From positions 930,001 through 994,000 of the forward strand of contig JAJOHG010000004.1 in assembly GCA_021029095.1 (NCBI GenBank): a stretch of DNA of 64,000 nucleotides, read 5' to 3'. This DNA comes from Phellopilus nigrolimitatus. Taxonomy: Eukaryota; Basidiomycota; Agaricomycetes; Hymenochaetales; Hymenochaetaceae. This document shows positions 36,311-46,747 of the stretch, one piece after another. The position numbers were made by a program, and so were the translations under genes. A model generated the notes under the pieces. The model did no database searches. It had not been told where the DNA came from and worked only from the letters and a program-made list of their open reading frames with translations. The stretch's first letter is position 1; each line of letters opens with the position of its first letter.

Positions 36311-38804
36311 TCAAGCCGCGCTCGCCGCAGACTTCGCGGACGCTTCGCACTGCGTATCCTGGTCTCCGCAGGCAGCGACGGTCAGGGCGCCCTGGTTTCC
36401 AGAAGAGTTCGCCGCGTTGGAACACTGGTTGTGCTGCACGTCGCTGTCAAAAACAAAACAAAAATAGGTAGTCAGAGAAGTCACCCACGCGGGAACAAAG
36501 CAAGAATCTCACCAAGAGCGGACAAGCGCATTCTGGAGGCTGTTGAACGCGGAGTTGCCGTCCACCTGGAACTGGCCGTTCCCAGCGTCAGTCACAGCGG
36601 GCGCAGTGACACCACCTAGTGCGCCGGTAAACGTCTGGAGGTTTCCGCCAGAGGCGGCAGCAACCGTCGCGGCTGCAGGGGACGAGGCGGCAGTGGCAGC
36701 GGCCGGCGTTGCTGCTGAGACGGCGGTGGCAACAGCAGCCACAGCGCTGCCCGCCGCCGAGCCGGAGCCAGTCCCAGCGACGGCATTGCCCTGGTCATCG
36801 ACTTCGGTGACAGCGGCGAAGTTCGTCGTGATTCCAAAGGCGGCGTTGAATGCATCGGCCTGGCCACCTGTCTTTGCGGTTACGGCGTCAGCGGCAGCGG
36901 TGGCCTTCGTGCAAGTGTCCTTTGCGGTTTGGTCGGCGCCACAGGTGTTCGTGAGCGTGTCGCAAATGAATTTAGAAATGATGTCGATGTTGTCCGCAGA
37001 GCCATGGTTGAAGGAAGCTGCGCAGATAGAAAAATCAGACCATTTCTTTTGCCAATAAAAGAGCATACAAGCACAACTCACTCTGATCAACGGGCTCGAA
37101 GCTGGTCTCTTTCCTGTTGTCAAAGCCAACGCCGAACTGAATCTGCGGTGTCGTGCACGAGCCAAAGTTACCGACACCTGAGGATGCAGCGGTCGCACTC
37201 GCAGCCGGAGCAGCAGCAGCAGCAGCTGTAGCAGCAGCTGTCGAAGACGCGCCAGCGGCGACAGTAGCCGCAGAAGCGCCAGCCGCCGCGGAGGCGGCAC
37301 CCGAGCCAGAGCCAGAAACCACATTGCCCTGGTCATCGACCTCTGCGACACTAGCAAAGTTGGTCGTGATACCGAAAGCTGCGTTGAAAGCATCGGCTTG
37401 GCCGCCAGTCTTAGCCGTGACAGCGTCCGCAGCAGCGGTGGCCTTCGTGCATGTATCCTTAGCAGTCTGGTCGGCGCCACAGGTATTTGTAAGCGTATTG
37501 CAAATGAACTGTGTGATGACGTCAATGTTGTCCGCAGAGCCGTGGTTGAAGGAAGCTGCGACGATGAAATTTAGAATTTCCTTCGTAAATGAAAGTGCAT
37601 GCAAGAGACACTCACTCTGATCAACAGGCTCAAAGCTAGTTTCTTTCCTGTTGTCAAAGCCAACACCAAATTGAATCTGAGGAGTCGTGCATGAGCCGAA
37701 GTTGCCAACACCCGACGCGGCTGCCGTGTTGGAAGCAGCAGCAGCAGCCGACGTCGCAGTTACGGCAGCATCTGTGGCAGTTACGTCTGACGCCGCAGCA
37801 GAGACAGTCTGCGTAACCAACGGCTAAATATGTAATTTAAGTTCGTCGGTTCGGACGTTTCAGAGCAAAATTAAATATACGAACGCTTGCATCGGTGGAG
37901 ACAGCCGACTCAGCAGACGAGACGGCGACAGTGACGAGGCTGTCCGCCTATTATTACACATATTAGTATAAGGGGATGGAAACAAAAGGGAGAACCGGCG
38001 TACGCATGGAGCAGCGTCGGCCTTAGCCCGGGCCGCAAGCACGACCTCCGCCGTCGCAGTTGCAGGATCAATCGCAGAAGGCACAGTGTCCGAGGAGGTC
38101 GAGTTAGAGGAGGTCGAGTTCGACGACGAGGCGCCATTGGTACCGAAGGGGAACGTGTTCGCCTGGCTGCCGAGCGTCACGCTGCTGCTCGTCGCAGGGT
38201 CGAAGAATACATTGGGGTCATTAGCGGGGTCCTGTGCCTGTACAAGGCCGTTGAGCTGGGCGTTCCGCGGCGCCGTCTGGCAGAATACCGAGTTCCTATT
38301 AGTCGGAGGGTTTGTCGAGGAGTCCTAGATGTACAACGAAACTTTGTCAGATATTCGCCGCCGAATATGACACATCCAAAAAGACATACAGGAGGCGTAT
38401 TTTTCTCGACCTGGCGAAACTCGACTGCGAGCGCAATCATATTCGCCGCCGTCGCGTTATCAAACTGGGCCGCAGCATCTGGACAAGAATATTTAGCCAA
38501 AAACCATTAACATGGATTGAACCGAGGGCATACCGATAATATCGTCGGCCTGGTCTTGCTGTGCGCACTCGCTAGCCGCGCCGAGCAGCGTCGAGATCGC
38601 AGAACCCGCGAGCGTACCGCATACCTGACCCGAGCACGCCGAACTGAGCTTGTCAATCACAGCAGGGTGCTCCTGGCCAAAACGGCGGGGGTGGAGCGAG
38701 ACAAACTTGCTGTCCCGCTCAAGCCACCGCTCGCGGCCGAGAGCTTGCTCGGACATCGTGAGGATGGAAAGCGCGACGAACGGGATTAACGTCTTGGAAA
38801 ACAT
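36311..38804 (-). CDS. Secreted Ala/Thr-rich protein with two near-identical internal modules
   Basis: Starts MFSKTLIPFVALSILTMSEQ, a signal peptide. An N-terminal Cys-containing region follows (SSACSGQVCGTLAGSAISTL, AASECAQQDQADDI), then a Ser/Asn/Thr linker. Two copies of a module come next: GVGNFGSCTTPQIQFGVGFD, ETSFEPVDQ, SFNHGSADNID, FICNTLTNTCGADQTAKDTC and AFNAAFGITTNFA, separated by Ala-rich linkers. The copies span about 37,717-37,325 and 37,180-36,790, and each is cut by an intron at the same place (after PVDQ). The C-terminus is CDVQHNQCSNAANSS...CGDQDTQCEASAKSAA, again Cys-rich. Related secreted proteins are common in wood-decay basidiomycetes; function unknown. About seven introns. 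Start chosen for the signal peptide. Confidence 0.78.
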
Positions 38805-40131
38805 GCTGGCTACTATGTGCGGCACGAGCAAGAGGAATGAAAGTGTATGCTGGATAGCGTTGAACTAAAATGAATGAACAAAAGTCGGACACCAGGTCAA
38901 GGCAAGAACGAAAGAGAAATGCCGTTCAACGACTGAGGAAGAAGAAACCACAGAAGATAGCACCGATGCGAAAGAAAGAGAACTTGACGACGAAACGGTG
39001 AGGGAGAAGGACTGTCGTGTGAGTGCTTTATACTCGCGGTCGGTTATTGCATGTAAATTACCTCGGGAAAATTAAGTGAGAATCCTCTGAGTCCAGCATT
39101 CCGGACAGCAACGCATGTCATGCACATAGTCCTAAACTCAGGCTAGTGCTTTGACCTAGAACACGGGCCAAGATGCTCGTTGCCAGACCGGGCCTGCGTG
39201 TTTGGGCGTGCCTAGTAAAAGCCGCCGGCGTCGTCAAGCAGTGAGGACGACGGGTAACCTAGTCCTCAATAGCTCAATATTTAGTAGAGCTTATAGAGTC
39301 CGAACCACGTTCGGAGAATATCCGTGTCATTATGCAGCCACAGATCAGCAATTACAATTGAGAATGAGCTTCGGGAAGAATCGTCGTGCGCGTCGTGCGC
39401 GACGAGATCACGCTGGATCACGACGGCGACCGACAGGCTGTGCAGGGAGTCAGCAGAACACAAGATCCTTGCCAACTGTCGACTCCAGAAGTTTATGCTC
39501 AGCACCGGTGATGCCATGTACCTGTCGGCGCGTCGTGGTCGCGGTCGAGTCTAAGAAAGACGCGTAATAGACAGCGCGTAAGTCCCTAAGTTTGTCGGAA
39601 CAGCGTCCTCTTCATCGGAACGAAATTAATTATTCGTGAATGCAAGACTATGCAGACAGCCCGTACACACGACCTAGTGGTTTAATTCCTTTTTTTTGAT
39701 TACACTTTTCATAATGTTTGGAAAGAGGAAAGGGGAATATATTCATAGTTGTCTACTTTGTCAGACAGCACATCAAATGCTGCTACTGGAGAAACATAGA
39801 AGAGATCATAAAGAAAATCCTCAGGGAAAAATGTCATTCAGGAGCGAGAAACAGAATCAACATAAAATGATTTGGTAAACCTAGATTGCAAAGAAAGAAG
39901 ACATTTGAAACGAGTGTGACGGTTGTTCAGAGAAGCCTAAAAAGACAGATACACAAATTCCGAAATCGTCGCGATCCAATGCACCTTGTATTCTCGTGGC
40001 TATGAAGAGCTGCTTACGCGCAGACAGACGGGTCAAACGGCCCGTGGTCGTCACTAAGCGCTCGCCGAAGAGAACAATACCAATGACAAAAGAACAACAG
40101 ATTCAACAGTCCTGATGGTAGATACTCGAAT
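38805..40131. other. Intergenic region upstream of the Ala-rich secreted protein gene
   Basis: About 1.3 kb holding the promoter of the secreted protein gene and, further right, the 3' flank of the Ser/Arg-rich gene. No supportable gene; small open frames at 39,200-39,570 and 39,696-39,878 have no recognisable features. Confidence 0.4.
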
Positions 40132-41830
40132 TCAGAATCTTGGATCTCCGCGTCCGACGAGTTTCCTCGAGGTTAGCGAGCGCGGATACGCAAACTTGAG
40201 CTTCACGAGTGTCTGTGCGCGCGTCAGGAGAGACGGCTTCGAGCCCGCGCCGGCGTAGACGCCATACCCGCCCTGCCCGTGTGAGTTCCCGGCGGGCGCT
40301 CCAGCGCTGGAGTCGTTCGTCCCGTGCTGGTCGCCCTTCTTGATGTTGACGACCGTCCACGGAGACCGTCCGGCCCTAGGTTCCCTGCTTCCCTCGCCCT
40401 CGTCGCTTGTTGCGTGTGCGTCCGCTGCCTTCGGGGCGGGGAGAATGGCGGTGTGCTTGCTGCGTGTGAGCGCTGCTCTAAAGGACTCGCTGCGGCGCGC
40501 GGAGGATGTGAGGAGGTGGTACGGGATGGACGCGGAGCGTACAGGAACCTTCGATGACGTGAGTTCCTGCGCGGAGCCGCTAGGGCTGACGCCGTTACGC
40601 AGGCGCTGGAAGAGTGGCACAACACGCGCTTGGGAGCTCGGCGCGAGTGCAAGTCCGCCCGGAAGGACGCCGCCCGTGCGTACGAGCGTTATTTCGTCCG
40701 CCATCGTCCAGACGGTCTTTGTGCGCGCCTTGGAGAGGCAAGGCGAACTTGCGGCTGGAGAAGGCGGAAGAGCGGGCGGTGTGTGAGGAGCGCAGGGCGT
40801 GTGTTTGAGAATTTGCGTCGGGAGTCTAGGGAAATTCGAGCGCAGAGAGGAAGACAAGGAAAATCTTGCGTCTAGTGCCAGAGATGAGGGGCGGGGCGTG
40901 TGCTTCAAGATTTGCGTTGGGAGTGAAGAAATAGCCAAAGCCAACGAGGTGGCCGAGGGCAGTCGATTCTCAGCAGTAGTTGCAGCCAACCCAGAAGACT
41001 CTTCCAGAGAAAACTTTGGTGTATGTTTGGGCACTTGCGTCGGGAGCGAGGGTAGATTGTTTTCCGTTCTAGACAGACTTTCCCGCTTCTCGCGTCGGGG
41101 TACAACAGAACGGATAGATGTCCGACGAGGCAAAATCGGCTGCGGGAACCTCCGCCTCTGCTCTCGGCACCAGAAATGTCCTGCTAGCACAAAGGCTTTC
41201 TCGCCGTTCCTTTGGCACGAGAGGTGACTGCACCCGGGTGAAACTGCGTCTGGAGGAGCGGTCCGACGAAGTCCGATTGAGTAGCGGAGGCGCGTTTTCC
41301 TTGTATTTTGGGCGAGAAGTCCGCCTCAAGCTCTTGTCGCCCAGCATCACGTTTGAGCTAGTGACCTGCATATTCCCGAGCTTCAAGTCTTGCGCAAAGA
41401 AGCCAGAGTCATTCTCAGGGACTGCGGCCGTCTTGAAGGGCCCCAGCCGCGCAGTAGTCACGGAACGATGCAGCCTCTTCGCAGATGCACTTATCGTATT
41501 CGTTTCTGCTGGAAGAAGGAAGGATGAGGACGAGCGAGGCGCAATCCGCCGGGGTAGAGCATGCGTTGATGAAGCAGACTTGGGCACATATGGCTTGATA
41601 TTACTCCGTTGTTGGGGGACATATGCGAACGAGGACGTTCGCTCGAGCTTCGCACTAGGTCCATCCTTCGGCTTGATGAACACTCTGGAGGCGGATTGAG
41701 AAGGCCTCGACTTGGCGTGAAGGGGTGATTCTGGGATGAAATCGGAGCAAGAAATTGCATTTCCAGTGTGGTGAACCGACTTGGCGCGGTTAGAAGGCGA
41801 CCGCAGACTAGACTGTGAGGAGCAGGGCAT
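40132..41830 (-). CDS. Ser/Arg-rich disordered protein with LPTQxxKHTP repeats, function unknown
   Basis: Two long minus-strand frames overlap and together look like one gene. The first starts MPCSSQSSLRSPSNRAKSVH and runs to 41,069. The second is open from 41,190 to a stop at 40,132 and ends RKLVGRGDPRF. The protein is Ser/Arg/Pro-rich throughout. The second part has three copies of a unit: SLPTQVPKHTPKFS, SLPTQILKHTPRPS and RLPTQILKHTPCAP. No in-phase GT-AG intron joins the two frames between 41,190 and 41,069, so a frameshift or an intron I could not place must be assumed. A short alternative upstream start near 42,046 is possible. No domain recognised; a repeat of this kind suggests a peptide-motif docking role, but that is speculation. 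Confidence 0.5.
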
Positions 41831-42260
41831 AGATGTTGCTTCTATGGTATGAAAAAAAATGCCAGAGATGTTAGGTTGAGAACAAGGGAGTGTGTAGTAA
41901 TGGTGGTGGGAGGAGAGAAACAAATTGTGAGGCTGACAGCTGTCCAGCCTGTGTTCGTCATGATTATAACCGAGTCCGTATGCCATGATGCTCCTCGGCA
42001 TATGTTCTCTCATCCGAGTCTCGTTTCTAGCAGCTAAACGTTTCAATTTTAAGATATTGTTGTGAGGTTCGTAAGAAAGAGAAATTTAGAAAAGAAAGAA
42101 AAAGAGATTGCGATCGTCGGGGAAAAGATAAACATAGTAGATCTTCGACGGCCAGCGGCAGTGTTCTCATTACAGCGTGCATATATGTCTCCATCGACCG
42201 TGCACCTTCTCTTCCTCCCACTACATCGCCCTCCCTAGATACACGCACATAGTGCATGCC
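41831..42260. promoter_or_regulatory. Divergent promoter region, Ser/Arg-rich gene / MPI gene
   Basis: About 430 bp between divergent starts. Contains purine-rich tracts near 42,070-42,110 and a CT-rich stretch just before the isomerase ATG. Called from gene orientation only. Confidence 0.45.
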
Positions 42261-43747
42261 ATGACCACCCCAGTCTTCCCCATCGTTCCGACCACGCAGC
42301 AGTACGACTGGGGGAAGGTCGGCCTCCAGTCCAAGGTCGCCCAGTTCGCGAACGCAGCGAACGCCCCGGGATTTACGCTCGATGAGAGCGCCCCATATGC
42401 GGAGGTTCGTTTGCGTGTTTCTCTGGATACAGCTGATACTCAGAGCGAGATGTGTATCGCGCGCAGCTGTGGATGGGCACGCACCCAAAGTCGCCGTCGC
42501 GTCTCCTGGATGGCTCGACTCTCGCGGAGCATCTCGCATCCAACCCTTCGCTCATTGGCGACGACATCCTCACGCACTTCGACGCCAGCGACGGAAATAT
42601 ACCCTTCCTCTTCAAGATCCTCGCGATCGAGAAGGCGCTCAGCATACAGACGCATCCTGACAAGCAGACCGCAGAGCAGCTCCATGCAGAGCAGCCCGAC
42701 ATTTACAAGGGTGCGCTCAGAGTACCCCATTTTTCGCTTACTCTCACTCCCACTCGTATCAGACCCCAATCACAAGCCGGAGATGGCCATCGCGCTCACC
42801 CCCTTTACGGCACTGTGTGGTTTCCGCCCGCTCCCTCAGATCGCAACCTTCCTTAGTTCCACGTTAGAACTCTCCTCACTCATCCCTTCCACCATTATAT
42901 CGCGCTTCATCTCCGCAGCCTCCTCGCGCACACCCACCGGGCTCGCCGAAAAGGCGGCCCTGCGCGATCTCTTTTCGTCGCTGATGACCGCAGAAGAGAC
43001 CCTGTTCAAGAGTGAACTCGTGAAGCTCGTCGCGCGATTTAAGGAGGGGAAGGAGAAGGATGAGGAACGTGGAGTAAAGGAGCTCGTGCTGCGTCTCGAA
43101 AGCCAGTTCCCGGGCGACATCGGCGTGTTTTGCGCGTTCGTGCTCAACTATGTGAAACTGGAGCCGGGCCAGGCGGTCTTCCTCGGTGCGGGAGAGCCGC
43201 ACGCGTACGTCTCAGGAGGTAGGCATTCACAGCATCATATTGGATTAACCGTCCTGATTTCTTCCTTCCCCTTTCTTGATGACCAGACATCGTTGAGACA
43301 ATGGCCACATCCGACAACGTCATCCGCGCGGGACTCACCCCCAAGCTACGCGACGTGCCGAACCTCATCGCAGGACTCACGTACATCGCGTCCGACCCGA
43401 GCAAACATGCTGTCGCGCCGCTCGCCTTCGGCGTCACGGACCCCTTCGCCGACACGCGCGCAGATTCGCAGCTCTACGACCCGCCCATTCCCGAATTTTC
43501 CGTTGTGCGTCTCGAGGCGGAGCGCGGCGCGAGTGCAAAACACGACGCGTTGCGCGGACCGAGCATCTTCATCGTCACGGGGGGAAGCGGGCGCATCACA
43601 TGGGACGGCGAGGGCGGCGAGGCAGGCGAAAAGCTGAGCGAGGGGCGGGTGTTCTTTGTCGGCGCGAAGACAGCGGTGATATTTGCGGCGGAGGCGAGCT
43701 TGGAGGTATATCGGGCCTTCGTGCAGCTTAAGCCGCCGAAATTTTGA
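42261..43747 (+). CDS. Mannose-6-phosphate isomerase (type I PMI)
   Basis: Interconverts fructose-6-phosphate and mannose-6-phosphate, feeding GDP-mannose for glycosylation and cell-wall synthesis in the cytosol. Four exons, 42261-42404, 42467-42710, 42763-43218 and 43287-43747, give 434 residues, the usual length. Family signatures: QQYDWGKVG at the N-terminus, LWMGTHPKSPSRL, FLFKILAIEKALSIQTHPDK (Gln/His zinc ligands), YKDPNHKPEMAIALTPFTAL (Glu ligand), LGAGEPHAYVSGDIVETMA and NVIRAGLTPKLRDV. Intron phases all agree. The start at MTTPVFPIVPTTQQYDWG leaves a normal N-terminus. Complete and apparently functional. Confidence 0.95.
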
Positions 43748-43978
43748 GCATGTGAGAGGCCGTCCGCGTAGAATTAGTCTGTGCAGTTAGTGATCAGGTA
43801 GGTGTCAAGAAGTCAAGAATATCTTATAGAGTGTACTGTAGCAATGTCAGTCGTGTTTAAGCAATGCCGTAAACGACGAGGGAATTAAATCGGCGACCAC
43901 TTTGATGACAGAACCAACACAGTTCAGTCGGCATTCTCAGACGATAGCGCGTCAGAATAATGAAAAGGCGCTGGTTCA

Positions 43979-44726
43979 TTAGAGTGCAACATGCAGTACT
44001 GGTTGTACAGTCCCCTTTATCATGTTGCTTTGGAGCTCAGGATCTAGCTTGCACCGCCAACCCATCCCAGAAAAAAACATCCGCTTGACACGTTCGATTA
44101 GTGCGCAGTGGGCGAGCTCCGCCTCGTCGCCTTGGAAATCGAGAGTGTACACTGCAATGTGTAACCATTTTCAGAACGACAAAAAGCAAGAGGGAAAAAA
44201 AAAGACGCACCAGAGCCGCATTCTGGGCAGCGGTGCCTCGGCCTGCTAGTTTCTGCGGAGAGCCAAATGACCTCGTGCGAGTCGGCGGGGGAGCCCGTGC
44301 ACCCGATGAGGCGTTCGGGGAACTACGTTCGCAACAAAGTAATGGAAAAAGAGGCATAACAGGTCAACCACAATGTACCGTCCAGCGCGCCTTTGCGGAA
44401 GAAAAACTCACGAAGGTGGGGACTTTGATGGGATCCGCCATGGTGCCGAGGCGGCTCGAGTCGAGCGGCTTCATGTCGAACACGTCGACGCCCTCCATGC
44501 GCCCAAGCAGCTGCAGGCGCTCGAGGCCCGTCGCCTGCTCCTCGTCGGTCGGGATGGCGTTCTCGGGCGTGCCTCCCGGGCCGTAGAGCTGCGGCGGCGC
44601 AGGCGCGTGGTGTTCGTCGGAGAGCGCGCGGGGGGACATAGAGAAGGCGCGCAGGGCGTTGGTTGGGCGTGCGTGCACGCGTGCCGCGGCGGCGGCGGGG
44701 CGGAGGGCGGAGAGGGCGCGGAGCAT
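43979..44726 (-). CDS. COX4: Cytochrome c oxidase subunit COX4 (Vb homologue), with unusual C-terminal extension
   Basis: Nuclear-encoded, zinc-binding subunit of mitochondrial complex IV. Exons 44726-44412, 44322-44211 and 44151-43979. The N-terminus is an Arg/Ala-rich presequence (MLRALSALRPAAAAARVHAR). The mature part is highly typical: IPTDEEQATGLERLQLLGRM, DVFDMKPLDSSRLGTMADPI, KVPTF, RLIGCTGSPADSHEVIWL and RCPECG, the last supplying zinc-binding cysteines, then VYTLDFQGDEAE. Family members normally end about here; this frame continues about 45 residues (HCALIERVKRMFFSGMGWRC...) to a stop at 43979. Either the extension is real or a further intron or missed stop exists. Tail-to-tail with the isomerase gene. 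Confidence 0.88.
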
Positions 44727-44925
44727 GGTGCAAGAGGTTGGCGAGGATGAGGGCGACGTATGGTGGTCGGGACAGCTCAGCTTCCCTCATTGCCTTATTG
44801 GTACACCCTGTTAGAACTCCGATTGATCGCTACCATATATAGGCAGCACTTGATTAACCGAGGCAGTAAGACCCCCAGGACCGCTACAGATAATAAAAAT
44901 AATTAGTAATAAGCTATTTACTGTT

Positions 44926-46180
44926 GATGGTGGCCGCATTGACAGAGGCATATGAGCGACACCTTCCTGCTTCCAGCGCCAAGACCCGGTATTCCCAGAC
45001 GGTGAGTATTATCTCATTACTTGTTGTTCTTATTTCTCTAACTATTGTATTGTATGTACACTGTAAGCCTCCTGGTGTTCTAGATGAGATGACACGGCGT
45101 CTCGCATCTCGCATTCCTTTCTGATCAGCCGACATCGAGTTGTTGCAGGATCTGCAGGCACTGTGCAACAAACCATTGATCCCCAAGAATATGGCCAATA
45201 CGCTCGAGGATCTTGTGCGAACGAGGCAGTCCAGACGGCAGATGACACGAAACACGCAGAGAAGGTGGACGAACGCCCACTACGCCAAGGTCAGCGGCAT
45301 CCGCGTCGGCGAACTCAATATGCTGGAGAGGGAGCTCCTCGCAGCCATAGAGCAGCCATAGATTGGCGTCTCACGGTCCGTCCGCTTCATTCACTGTCCC
45401 TGCCAAACCACAAGACGCTCAGTACGCGCCAATGCAAATTAAAAAAAAAAAAAAAAACGCTGTTAAGAGCGCGCGCGAGGTGCTGGACGCATACTACGTC
45501 AACCTCGTCCGCACGCACAGCGCGGACGCGTACACGCTCGCCGCTCCGCCGCGCACGGAGAAGCCGACCTCCCCGGAGCTCACTTCCGCGGACAGCGACA
45601 TGGACAGCGCGTGCTCCGTATTGCCACAGCCGGGCGACGTTGCGATGGGCGACCGCGAGATCGACAGACCCGGCCACAAGGCTGCGGCGAACGGCGGCGC
45701 ACATGCGACGTTTGCACAAGCCGGCATCACCGCGGCTGCGCTCCACTGCCCGATGAAGCACACACGTTCGAGCCGTCTACCGTATTAATTAGCCACGCGA
45801 CGCTCTCGCCGAAGCGGTCGACCGGGCCCACGCTCAAGCAGAACATGGCGTTCGCAGCGCTCCGGGCGCCGGCGTCCACGTTGGCAGAGACGGCCGCGTC
45901 GTCGCCGCCGTCCTGCACAGCTTTCCCCGCCCAAACCGGAAACCGCTCGAATTCCTCGTCGGCGTCGACCGCCGACAGCGTGCGCACGCCGGAGGGCTCG
46001 CCCGTGGGTGTCGTGCACGCGGTGGCGGCGCCGCATCGCGAAAACATGCAGAAGCGGATGGCGGAGCATGCCATTGGGGACTCGGGTTCGGTCGTAGACG
46101 ACGATGTAGATTATGGCTGCCCGCACCCGCGTACGCGACCGCGGCTCGACTCCGTAGGCGCGGGCGGGGGCGGGGACTGA
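44926..46180 (+). pseudogene. Decayed PCL/Pho80-like cyclin
   Basis: A short N-terminal exon (MVAALTEAYERHLPASSAKT) precedes an intron-like gap. Then comes ELLQDLQALCNKPLIPKNMA and NAHYAKVSGIRVGELNMLER ELLAAI, the last helices of the Pho80/PCL-type cyclin fold (family pattern: N-x-x-W/Y-A-x-V-S-G-I-x-x-x-E-L-N-x-L-E). Directly afterwards an 11-bp unit, GCAGCCATAGA, is present twice in tandem (45,341-45,351 and 45,352-45,362). The duplication shifts the frame and creates an immediate stop after AIEQP; with one copy the frame would run on as IDWRLTV, the usual continuation. A 17-base A run at 45,441-45,457 follows. The downstream frames (to 46,180) are Ser/Ala-rich. The upstream cyclin box is poorly preserved. 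Probably a pseudogene. Confidence 0.5.
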
Positions 46181-46747
46181 AATTGATCAGTCGTGTCTGG
46201 CTGTTGGCGGTGTTTGCTATGCGGAAGAATTCGTCTGATGTGCATTGATATCGACCCGCGTCTGGGACCGGTACATCCACGCGAGACGGCCGCACAAAAC
46301 AGCTGTTTTCCGCCCAGCCGAGAAAAAGCCGCCTCGGGATAATACGATACTGAAACAGCAAAACTGCGACACCAGAGAGCTTGGATCTGCGGACTAGACC
46401 GCGACGGGAGAAGGTCAGCCAGAGTCCACAAGAAGTGCTACGATCTCCTTCAATGTCTCATGGCCTCATGGCATGCCCATCTCACTTTCCTTTCATCCTC
46501 ATCTCCATCCACATTCCTCTTTCTGGATCACGTACTCTTCTTGTGCTCGCCATACTTTGTCTCTTTTTCTAAATTACTTTTTATTTGTTCTTTCTTCTTC
46601 GCTGCGTTCATGTCACTATAATATCCGTATGTTTTGTCCCCTCCTCAATTCACCTATTCACGACCCATGACGATGAAATATATGGTATCTATTATCGTGA
46701 CATGCAGACATCAATGAACAAAAAGAAACTTTCGAAGACAATCAAAT
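46181..46747. other. Intergenic region at the edge of the repeat island
   Basis: About 570 bp, CT-rich from 46,470. I searched here for a left terminus matching the transposon end at 49,491-49,509 and found none. Confidence 0.4.

Noticed and set aside
36543..37058. Ala/Val-rich plus-strand open frame of 171 codons, with a similar one at 37,153-37,620
   Set aside because: Antisense of the Ala-rich secreted protein modules; low-complexity composition only.
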